In this document: positions 9,301-10,896 of the stretch, piece after piece
How positions within the stretch are numbered: the stretch's first letter is position 1
Layout of the letters: every line of letters starts with the position of its first letter
NCBI GenBank assembly: GCA_016934645.1
Contig: JAFGSL010000197.1
Coordinates: 1-10,896, forward strand
Source of the DNA: Anaerolineae bacterium
GTDB lineage: Bacteria; Chloroflexota; Anaerolineae; B4-G1; SLSP01
Length of the DNA stretch: 10,896 nt
Direction of reading: 5' to 3'
Made by a program: the position numbers and the translations under genes
Notes under the pieces: generated by a model
Databases searched by the model: none
The model's input: only the letters and a program-made list of their open reading frames with translations
Told to the model about the DNA's origin: nothing

Positions 9301-10325
9301 TCGGCCACCGGAGCAAAGGTCGGAGTCAGCAGGGCTGCGAGCAACACAAGGGTCACCGCGACAGTGGCCCGGCGGCGGCGATCGCTGGCGCGCGCGAGCA
9401 ACCACGCGAAACCCAGCCCGCCCAATATCGTGAACAGTCCCACCGCTAGCCGCGGCCAGTACTGCGAAAGCGTCAGCGAGAGTGGCTCACCTGTTTGTAC
9501 CGATGCCAGTGGGTTGAAGTAGCCCTTGGGGAATTGCCAGCCGAACGCGCCATAATCGGTCGTGCTCGACAACAAGACACGATAAGGCTCCTGGCCCCTT
9601 TCCACCCACTCCAGATGGAGCACAAGCCGCGTTGGGAATCCGGCATCATCGATCCATAGCTCCCCGCTGCCTGTGATGACCGGAGCGCTGACTCTCGCCA
9701 AAAGCTCCCCGCGCTCATCAGTGATCCCTTGCTGGAATAGCAAATACTCCCTGACGTCGTCTGGATACAGTTTAAAGCCGATACGACGGAACGTAGGAGA
9801 CAGTTCCCCGAGTGCAGGCGGGCCTTCTGCAGGTTCAAGGTTCTCCACATCGCGAGCGGCTGATAACAACGAAAGTCCCAGGCCATCCGATTCAATAGAA
9901 GGTACATCTGACTCGGTCTCAACCCAACGCTCTCCGTCGCGGCGGTAAACCTTGGCATTCGCGGTGAGGAACTCTTGCGCATCCGTCTGGGCCAGCGCAA
10001 AACTGGTATAGCCCGGTATAATGGAGAAACGCGCGCGGTCAGGTTTGGCAACCGCTCCTTCGATGTCAAAATGTGCTGTTTCTTCCGGCGTGCCAAAACG
10101 TAAAGGATGTTCCTGGCGCACAGTTTGATCCAGGCTGATGCTCATCTGAAAGCTTCCCGCATCGTTAGCCTGTTCCAATGCACGGTGCAATAGCACTTCT
10201 GGGGAATCTTGATCTTGTCCGGTCAAACCCAACACGGACCTTATCGAAAAGAGGTCTGTGGACAGCACGACAATGAGTACACTGACAATCAAAACAGCGA
10301 AGATCCTAGAGTGAGTGCGGTTCAT
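345..10325 (-). CDS. giant multidomain surface protein (3,326 aa) with LolA-like, calcium-repeat, beta-propeller and Ig-like modules
   Basis: This is probably a secreted or cell-surface adhesion protein; the exact function is unknown and no catalytic motif was recognised. The ATG at 10325 is well supported: AAGGAGG lies four bases upstream (10336-10330) and the next in-frame Met is residue 61. The frame is unbroken to TGA at 347-345. In order: basic-hydrophobic N-terminus (1-21); LolA/LppX-like domain (43-270); two membrane helices around RASDRRRR (291-341); thrombospondin type 3 calcium loops (395-497); unrecognised region (499-890); helical, partly hydrophobic region (891-1226); second calcium-loop cluster (1395-1533); Ig-like domains; seven FG-GAP repeats (motifs D2008 to D2398); Ig-like domains; DOMON/CBM9-like domain (2698-2882); DUF11-like domain (about 2889-3000); Ig-like domains (to 3314); tail RVYLPVVMRNSP. 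There is no LPXTG, SLH or dockerin signal. The gene appears monocistronic, with its own promoter at 10451-10477. The existence of the gene is near certain; the domain names rest on motifs read by eye. Confidence 0.97.
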   Translation of the reverse strand: MNRTHSRIFAVLIVSVLIVVLSTDLFSIRSVLGLTGQDQDSPEVLLHRALEQANDAGSFQMSISLDQTVRQEHPLRFGTPEETAHFDIEGAVAKPDRARFSIIPGYTSFALAQTDAQEFLTANAKVYRRDGERWVETESDVPSIESDGLGLSLLSAARDVENLEPAEGPPALGELSPTFRRIGFKLYPDDVREYLLFQQGITDERGELLARVSAPVITGSGELWIDDAGFPTRLVLHLEWVERGQEPYRVLLSSTTDYGAFGWQFPKGYFNPLASVQTGEPLSLTLSQYWPRLAVGLFTILGGLGFAWLLARASDRRRRATVAVTLVLLAALLTPTFAPVAEAAGLGAQADASQTGRPPAEGSEVAQMIEETRELMVSHMGNAAGPAGSLDDQEDEDGDSLPNGYELRLGTSPFAPDSDYDGLTDDVEVTGYECEWVNHLNQPQTSYIKTDPLNPDSNNDGLPDGKEIWRGECASDNQLGYFWDDDNDDDGIPDGLDLSPFSVSTPFGSAYGSDKPLPNFVFETLDQDPGPETTLYPFYVELQVRPTNEESLRWAYKNLYWLNDHNGAIQSNGALGGFIAQIIGSSSGADGTVTLVPFLQAIVREDDLPSREARDHYGVSVSRLEDDEGNGVLDNMVPLYEMTIPLMAIERGGQVYAFQAKMLHDQNGNPNFTRQWHDVRLKWAVVADVLMANSEGQLVPSANGGYGLIVYEEPYVLTGLQVSRQGGASALIAAARPVSGEPYDDGPISLLRAGIEAQFLAGALSMEEIKTRFDTPNTATDEERWGIPQDQEYHVLYDPVTMTYPHLDAAIATTMMTTTRQVLDQDFGSRKDLEPTLVFASEQRTSTVNLDDDPPANYEDITINTCLKPMMTSRSLRLQTYRWDVQGLDGAWESLSLDEVLQKIEAEYAANTDPNYQFYFEELNILKMAATSWHIGQTAIFKIANALVYNLNDIMTDPEIGLKLLDQNGLLPKGFLEVVNVLMGVFEAGGPLGWLEQQWNKLVSTIDNIESGEFFGSFLDFSPSQSPSSGAGAGLPWNQQGQGSPDKNTLLGWTETAISILNMLATITGSSVFTEFANFLTKIIEIYKKLQTLINAVKAAIDILKSPNAIQAASTALINELGKLSQPLRMFGLVVAVGMIWAGLMMQLQLGDYGPAITATLVLKAIAETIITVALFVLAALFPWGTVLAAAIGLIKLVGDLFDVPLDPLSALIDWLFDVDTVEITGISGLPGFGELQVDPLEPGGGLVVAKPFRIQSDANITMMTYPGGDADDLNQSDVWMHLRKYNYRPGWGVDEWAESTGYSTYDVGGGSYRRHFYTKAGIDFEPWVPEINAELHLGVYLRVTIRYNECSTLDCDEHSFTSNSDLVYLDPLYFDIMPNTLDGLWHWEDLESRDPDADGLTGYINASGNLVGPDADLCPGSLHPSWEDWDTDDDGLSDKFEVENEGFDPCEADTDGDGVTDQRELFKGTLPDNADTDGDGLTDREEDVYANSAAVLVWPWTIDMEGRYTGLPDPAAYPNPRHANLDGDYRLDAREKLERSSPNAINLAPVGEPLDLWITQACAPNQGTAITIQSSPWANPDVAGGDVELELTLPVTFSNVTQQAGLKPTIPIFPTFNWGTLSFASATEYRWSLPSIFFPGRYVYASFSGVPAIPSEPVSITARLEYNEGHVTQVSTQTVPLRINVGGPDTTLVDVLGATILSKGTRQLSERQLSEARTSSFDRASAPQAGGSVLIAADAGDPDWVSHLYVCVKTSDTCAAGDWLPATSVAGTPFWLYDFTPPADGIYYVRAFAIDTCGTAGPSSDPWTLGVDQTPPADVRFDEDDAVYLTTSALDEARATAINDQPAITFTGQATDTAGAPYVSGVDWVGFLADMVPLGTTSVADPGELSSSFTYSWTLPESHYKSSMYGFTPAYDLLVGIADVAGNISTVSDTLRIVVDDTPPLVYANPSQTLDGTTLTLSGLADDTALLFSRGPTQPFASTYAAIEYDVAFDSAADMGSSMIVGDVNGDRIDDVVMLVSAVSGTVGGPDTAPFYAGLFLGRPEGLSGILNLNDADVVFTGELPLAVTYAPTTAAIGDINGDGLDDLLLGDPSTNSGAGRAYVVLGRRDWPAAMNLSDADWVLNVASSIGFGNAVGAAGDVNGDGLADFMVSAYSASGGRGPVWLYLGREQGAAPAHVFFFPPGVAGSEPARTTGLGDTNGDGLSDFLIAANGTPVALVYGRADDVWPASPVNLSNEADALFGGRGAQQTVSPAGDVNGDGLRDLLIGDPDATQPRVTILYGRRPEDAWTPAPIVLDLSSVADASFVDELTASSQLGASLAELGDVDGDGRSDFAFGQLGDGVMPPRVAIIFTEGRLLTPDMSVETATHFISDETPSYRFGDTLSAGDTNGDHVLDLLVGAGGQYRSELFYGGFEPGEVSGIAQVELGLFGPVVDPTQPFTATLPAAWQAATLTHPNERISAWRGDLAVPADGDYRVYARAQDQAGNMQETETWYLGNVWAHTNPMTITGAALTMNTPALLEQTNLTLSGTVSSALPIQHLRVYNGYAWQRLQPETGDWSWDSALPRYDERTLTFRAVARDAFGVTLHATRTLLIDARVGELPNLAGNLPPFVWHTDISPTLVITWPVVSDANGIIRTWATIDTSEQTSPVTFVSTNEVTRVLDAPGIYYGHARVQDGVGNEATSHTGPYLVNRTRTPSLILPDGELSFAAGEYPTSTLLTYDPYGEDKPTALWGTWDADSLYLGYPGYDWGTERLLALYLDTTTGGVTRTLAPMSNTHTLPFAADFAFVIGEGGTLYSAASGDWVAQSSPQSYAVGQLNTEIVLDRSEIQATGAVSMLAYIESDQGILGVLPPEARLGLKRIVGPATFVDNFYWPALGDGVLPNAGLGQVISPTVTVERNWDNVVNSSQTTSVTVRVANPSIRAYEAETLVVEADQEMVWTGVSGATCINCPADSGVWTVAVDVAAGTTHSVTFEAQVLGSTATGVVPISITASLPDSGLPLMEAMSSDRTRYDLDRGTAEVEFATFDSTMYAQPGTAKIPFFPGTEGIFERCQNHVEANVDGAGWTVVCAVGDCVAFETGIPGLSSQQVRLRVVGVNGCTSDPISQLVVADGVSPTAQIAPRIVYSGTLAFIRGTAWDEFPATRTPERVEVSINGGRFHSAFLSAVPAAHQYTAQTEAVSTTQWLFPLHLTSQDGTTVTLSARAVDEAGNVGPASEPVTVTLDNIGPQITITQTDSLLEGTINDGSGVASFEISLDGGMHYEPVAWSGGDWTFDMVTWSGSLPQSFAMLRATDVWGNVSHAVFPIAFELKRVYLPVVMRNSP
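348..383 (-). other. C-terminal YLP tail typical of Chloroflexota secreted proteins (residues 3315-3326)
   Basis: The protein ends RVYLPVVMRNSP. From recall, a tail of basic residue, then Tyr-Leu-Pro-Leu/Val-Val/Leu-x-Arg, within the last 15 residues, is frequent on exported proteins of Chloroflexus, Roseiflexus, Herpetosiphon and Anaerolineae. It may be a sorting or attachment signal, but I know of no proven function. It is the strongest clue to the taxon. Confidence 0.65.
384..974 (-). other. C-terminal Ig-like domains (residues about 3118-3314)
   Basis: Two units can be drawn: about 3118-3228, with LAFIRGTAWDE (3133-3143) and VTLSARAVDEAGN (3202-3214), and about 3229-3314, with DGSGVASFEISLDGG (3248-3262) and SFAMLRATDVWGN (3289-3301). 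An earlier Cys-containing sandwich (about 3028-3114; C3056, C3073, C3078, C3103) may be a third. The last unit ends in the FELKRVYLP tail. Confidence 0.6.
1326..1661 (-). other. DUF11-like repeat domain (residues about 2889-3000)
   Basis: After a Gly-rich linker comes TVTVERNWDNVVNSSQTTSVTV (2897-2918), then a long beta region and THSVTFEAQVLGS (2972-2984), which fits the conserved DUF11 pattern of a strand, a VxNP turn (RVANP, 2919-2923) and a final ThrxxxFxAxV strand. C2951 and C2954 form a CINC pair that could be disulfide-bonded. Such domains are repeat units of many bacterial surface proteins. Confidence 0.45.
1680..2234 (-). other. DOMON/CBM9-like beta-sandwich domain (residues about 2698-2882)
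   Basis: The domain has ALWGTWDADSLYLGY (2734-2748), a strand with the usual Trp-Asp-x-Asp-x-Leu-Tyr-Leu pattern. It is followed by a strand ending LLALYLDTTTGG (2758-2769) and by LPFAADFAFVIGEGGTLY (2783-2800) with a closing GDWV (2805-2808). This order is typical of CBM9/DOMON-like sandwich domains, which bind sugars or heme. No clear ligand residues can be named, so a sugar-binding role is inferred. A non-catalytic role is likely. Confidence 0.45.
2235..2849 (-). other. two Ig-like domains (residues about 2493-2697)
   Basis: The first unit (about 2505-2600) has TNLTLSGTVSS (2526-2536) and RTLTFRAVARDAFG (2573-2586), which match the first and last strands of the family. The second (about 2601-2697) has PTLVITWPVVSDANGI (2622-2637) and GIYYGHARVQDGVGN (2669-2683). 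Conserved Gly-Asn ends and Asp-rich turns are visible. These are probably spacer domains between the propeller and the DOMON-like domain. Confidence 0.6.
2850..3068 (-). other. second half of an Ig-like domain interrupted by the propeller (residues 2420-2492)
   Basis: Right after the propeller come SGIAQVELGLFG (2422-2433), TATLPAAW (2443-2450) and GDYRVYARAQDQAGN (2475-2489). These are the C-terminal strands of the Ig-like domains seen elsewhere in this protein (for example VTLSARAVDEAGN, 3202-3214). The opening strands DDTPPLVY and TLTLSGLADD (1941-1968) lie just before the propeller. Together the two pieces make one complete domain, so the propeller looks inserted between its strands. Confidence 0.55.
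3069..4373 (-). repeat. seven FG-GAP repeats forming an integrin-alpha-like beta-propeller (residues about 1985-2419)
   Basis: Seven calcium-loop motifs of the form D-x-[ND]-G-D-x-x-x-D start at D2008, D2080, D2142, D2200, D2258, D2327 and D2390, spaced 58-72 residues apart. Each is preceded by a small-residue strand ending in Gly, and most are followed by a strand ending in a YGR or LGR turn (VVLGRR 2105-2110, VALVYGR 2218-2224, VTILYGR 2279-2285). Seven repeats is exactly the number for one closed seven-bladed propeller of the integrin alpha N-terminal type. Such propellers usually bind protein or carbohydrate ligands; the partner here is unknown. The repeated codons also give a degenerate 20-base DNA repeat. 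Confidence 0.88.
4506..5690 (-). other. Ig-like beta-sandwich domains between the second calcium cluster and the propeller (residues about 1546-1940)
   Basis: At least three beta-sandwich units can be drawn. The first (about 1546-1690) resembles a CARDB or DUF11-type domain. The second (about 1731-1812) contains the strand pattern DGIYYVRAFAIDTCGT (1785-1800) typical of bacterial Ig-like domains. The third (about 1815-1942) begins after VDQTPPADV and ends YDLLVGIADVAGN (1916-1928), followed by VVDDTPP, the usual linker to the next domain. Cysteines C1752, C1759 and C1798 could form disulfide bonds. A 15-base tandem repeat (5178-5207) lies in the linker between the first and second units. Confidence 0.6.
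5178..5207 (-). repeat. 15-base tandem duplication, in frame (RQLSE twice)
   Basis: Two adjacent 15-base units (5178-5192 and 5193-5207) match at 14 of 15 positions and encode RQLSE-RQLSE (residues 1707-1716). The second unit contains a perfect 10-base palindrome, GACAATTGTC (5197-5206). The repeat sits in a linker between two Ig-like domains, where a five-residue length change would be tolerated. It looks like a recent slippage duplication. Confidence 0.85.
5721..6149 (-). repeat. second calcium-binding thrombospondin type 3 repeat cluster (residues 1393-1535)
   Basis: Five Asp-rich loops are visible: D1395-T1402 (DPDADGLT), D1431-D1439 (DTDDDGLSD), D1454-D1462 (DTDGDGVTD), D1476-D1484 (DTDGDGLTD) and N1525-D1533 (NLDGDYRLD). 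The third and fourth are consensus-perfect and lie 22 residues apart, with Glu following as an added ligand. C1419 and C1451 flank the second loop and may form a disulfide bond. The cluster links the helical region to the Ig-like chain. Confidence 0.85.
6648..7655 (-). other. helix-rich region with hydrophobic segments (residues about 891-1226)
   Basis: The composition changes sharply from beta-type to helical. Amphipathic helices run from about 896 to 1010. A Ser/Gly/Pro/Gln-rich linker (1021-1046) follows, then long helices (1050-1125) with Ile/Leu spacing. Strongly hydrophobic segments are 1131-1147 (FGLVVAVGMIWAGLMMQ) and about 1169-1199, which includes IITVALFVLAALF (1170-1182). These could cross or insert into a membrane, or pack as a buried helical bundle. 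An exported protein rarely carries such segments without a use for them, but no family was recognised. Confidence 0.55.
7656..8831 (-). other. unrecognised region (residues 499-890)
   Basis: I do not recognise a family here. The region mixes predicted beta strands (YPFYVELQV 536-544, VPLYEMTIPLMAIE 637-650, YGLIVYEEPYVLTGLQVSR 706-724) with a helix around 744-772. Two isolated calcium-loop-like stretches occur at D626-D634 (DDEGNGVLD) and D665-N671 (DQNGNPN). It contains only one cysteine (C866). It runs straight from the first calcium cluster into the helical region. No catalytic motif stands out. Confidence 0.4.
8832..9155 (-). repeat. first calcium-binding thrombospondin type 3 repeat cluster (residues 391-498)
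   Basis: Four Asp-rich loops of the DxDxDGxxD type are visible: near D395-N403 (DEDGDSLPNG), D417-D425 (DSDYDGLTD), D456-D464 (DSNNDGLPD) and D486-D494 (DNDDDGIPD). Most are followed by Glu or Asp as an extra ligand (E428, E467, D497), and the linkers include the typical TSPFAPDSD and TDPLNPDSN. These loops bind calcium in thrombospondins and in many bacterial surface proteins, and make a stiff stalk. The cluster follows directly after the membrane hairpin, as a stalk would. Confidence 0.85.
9294..9455 (-). other. membrane hairpin ending in an internal signal-peptide-like segment (residues 291-344)
   Basis: Hydrophobic helix one (about 293-311) is followed by a strongly basic turn, RASDRRRR (312-319). 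Helix two (321-341) ends in APVAEAAG (338-345), an Ala-rich site of the kind cut by signal peptidase I. By the positive-inside rule, helix one enters the cytoplasm, the arginines stay inside and helix two returns outside. Helix two with its arginines therefore looks like a second complete signal peptide in mid-protein. Cleavage would free the remaining residues (about 2,980) from the membrane. Cleavage is inferred, the helices are clearly visible. Confidence 0.6.
9516..10199 (-). other. LolA/LppX-like domain (residues about 43-270)
   Basis: The segment opens with an amphipathic helix containing LLHRALEQANDAGSF. Alternating beta strands follow, with the order common in lipoprotein-carrier-like half-barrels: PDRARF (95-100), a Tyr-x-x-x-Gly-x-x-Trp turn (KVYRRDGERW, 125-134), then SGELWIDDAGFPTRLVLHLEW (220-240) and a closing DYGAFG. 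Related proteins (LolA, LppX/LprG) are exported and bind lipids in a hydrophobic cavity. That this one binds a lipid is inferred; it may use the fold only as a sensor or a spacer. The domain sits between the N-terminal anchor and a membrane helix, so it is probably tethered at the outer face of the membrane. Confidence 0.5.
10218..10325 (-). other. N-terminal signal peptide or membrane anchor (residues 1-36)
   Basis: The first residues are polar and basic (R3, R7). An uninterrupted hydrophobic core follows (FAVLIVSVLIVVL, 9-21), then a polar stretch. This is an export signal. No clear Ala-x-Ala cleavage site and no lipobox Cys follows, so it may stay uncleaved as an anchor. It places the next domain outside the membrane. 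Confidence 0.75.
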
Positions 10326-10340
10326 GTTCCCTCCTTCTCT
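10326..10340 (-). promoter_or_regulatory. ribosome binding site of the giant gene
   Basis: Minus-strand AAGGAGG (10336-10330) is followed by GAAC and the ATG at 10325. It is a full-strength Shine-Dalgarno sequence with a slightly short four-base gap. The purine-rich stretch extends upstream (AGAGAAGGAGGG), and two upstream stretches of the leader can pair with it. Confidence 0.85.
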
Positions 10341-10358
10341 AGTACCAAAACAATGCCT

Positions 10359-10376
10359 CCTCCCGGAATCGGGAGG
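10359..10376 (-). promoter_or_regulatory. leader hairpin next to the ribosome binding site
   Basis: CCTCCCG (10359-10365) and CGGGAGG (10370-10376) form a perfect 7-bp GC-rich stem around a four-base loop. It lies about 20 bases upstream of the Shine-Dalgarno sequence in the mRNA. Its 5' arm in the mRNA (UCCCUCC, 10378-10372) is also a perfect 7-base complement of the Shine-Dalgarno region (10334-10328), so two exclusive folds are possible. A control of translation is inferred, not shown. Confidence 0.55.
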
Positions 10377-10450
10377 GAGTCAGGGAGAAGGCTAATGCGT
10401 CGCGCAGGCGACACAGCCCTGATACAAAACTGCGGTTACATGACTCCATC

Positions 10451-10477
10451 ATTATACTGTAAGCTCCACAATGGCAA
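10451..10477 (-). promoter_or_regulatory. sigma-70-type promoter of the giant gene
   Basis: On the minus strand a consensus -10 box TATAAT (10456-10451) lies 15 bases downstream of TTGCCA (10477-10472), which matches five of the six bases of the -35 consensus. The 15-base spacer is shorter than the usual 17, which suggests a weak or activator-aided promoter. Transcription would start near 10444, giving a leader of about 118 bases. No other promoter as good was found between here and the start codon. Confidence 0.5.
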
Positions 10478-10518
10478 ACACTCCCACGGGTATAGTGCAA
10501 ATTATTGGGGAGCGCTTG

Positions 10519-10565
10519 GGCCGGTCTCCGACCGCGCCCGCGGTGACACGGTCTGTAGACCGGCC
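10519..10565. promoter_or_regulatory. nested inverted repeat upstream of the promoter, possible operator
   Basis: GGCCGGTCT (10519-10527) and AGACCGGCC (10557-10565) are perfect 9-base inverted repeats. Between them are ACCGC/GCGGT (10531-10535 and 10540-10544) and further copies of the core CGGTCT/GACCG (10530-10534, 10549-10554). The site lies about 75-120 bases upstream of the predicted start of transcription, a usual place for activator binding. It could also be an RNA hairpin or cruciform. Confidence 0.4.
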
Positions 10566-10817
10566 ACAGCTTCTTAGGCGCAATTTTCAGATAGGTATCT
10601 TTCTTTTTCCAATAATCTGTCGTATACCCCACTCCCACGCACAGGGTCTTGTCATTCTCGTCAAAGCGTCCGTCTCTGCTTCAAGCGGATCGCCAGATCC
10701 GCGTCTGATAATGCCTTTTGGCCTAAAACGGGGACCCGCCGTTCCCCTAAGAGCCAGAATAGATGAAGCCCTGACCCCACGCATACCAGCCCAAGAAGCA
10801 GTCCACACCTAGAGCCT
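10566..10817. other. intergenic stretch, no credible gene
   Basis: Reading frames cross this region on both strands, but they lack ribosome binding sites and encode products of random-looking composition. The only clear structure is a perfect 7-bp hairpin, GCGGATC (10685-10691) with GATCCGC (10696-10702) and a four-base loop, without a T-run. Confidence 0.5.
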
Positions 10818-10892
10818 GTAAAAGAATAAGTTCCCGCGCAGAGCGCCCCGGGGACGGGGCTTAGAGCGAAAAACGGGAAGTTATATTTTTAC
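10818..10892. repeat. imperfect inverted repeat at the right edge: possible mobile-element end, MITE or bidirectional terminator
   Basis: A 19-base arm at 10818-10836 (GTAAAAGAATAAGTTCCCG) and its partner at 10874-10892 (CGGGAAGTTATATTTTTAC) match at 16 of 19 positions in inverted orientation. Inside is a perfect 6-bp hairpin, GCCCCG/CGGGGC (10845-10850 and 10855-10860), flanked by two direct copies of AGAGCG (10840-10845 and 10863-10868). The A-rich left and T-rich right outer ends would allow termination in both directions. The outer sequence AGAGCCTGTAAAAG also looks like an insertion-sequence end, whose body would lie to the right of the window. Confidence 0.45.
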
Positions 10893-10896
10893 GAAC

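Noticed and set aside
10471..10812. Plus-strand open frame of 113 codons in the right intergenic region, and a 73-codon frame opposite it
   Set aside because: There is no ribosome binding site, the composition is random, the plus frame starts inside the giant gene's promoter, and no motif is present.

Overview
The window is almost entirely one gene. A single uninterrupted reading frame of 9,981 bases on the minus strand (10325 down to 345) encodes a 3,326-residue exported, multidomain surface protein. Features that recall Chloroflexota (Anaerolineae and relatives) are the GC-rich third codon positions, the module mix (LolA/LppX-like domain, thrombospondin type 3 calcium repeats, FG-GAP propeller, chains of Ig-like domains) and above all the last 12 residues, RVYLPVVMRNSP, which match the Tyr-Leu-Pro tail common on secreted proteins of that phylum. 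This assignment is by recall, not by a database search.

Layout from left to right. Bases 1-72 may be the 3' end of a plus-strand gene entering from the left, followed by a plausible plus-strand intrinsic terminator (139-164). Bases 73-344 hold no credible gene. Reading the minus strand, this is the 3' side of the giant gene; it has a hairpin around the stop codon and a very strong G-quadruplex motif about 60 bases beyond the stop, but no ordinary minus-strand terminator. Bases 345-10325 are the giant gene. Bases 10326-10477 are its leader and promoter: a near-consensus sigma-70-type promoter, a leader of about 118 bases, a hairpin, and two stretches that can pair with the Shine-Dalgarno sequence. 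Bases 10478-10896 hold no credible gene, but have a nested inverted repeat upstream of the promoter, a second perfect hairpin, and at the right edge an imperfect 19-base inverted repeat that may be a mobile-element end, a MITE or a bidirectional terminator.

The protein in order from its N-terminus: signal or anchor helix (8-21); LolA/LppX-like domain (about 43-270); a membrane hairpin whose second helix looks like an internal signal peptide (291-344); a first calcium-repeat cluster (391-498); an unrecognised region (499-890); a helix-rich region with hydrophobic segments (about 891-1226); a beta-rich linker; a second calcium-repeat cluster (1393-1535); several Ig-like domains; a seven-repeat FG-GAP beta-propeller (about 1985-2419) that appears to be inserted inside one Ig-like domain; more Ig-like domains; a DOMON/CBM9-like domain (about 2698-2882); a DUF11-like domain; two or three final Ig-like domains; and the C-terminal tail. 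The most likely role is a large calcium-stabilised cell-surface or released adhesion protein. No catalytic motif was recognised. The gene seems to be transcribed alone, so neighbouring genes say nothing about its function.
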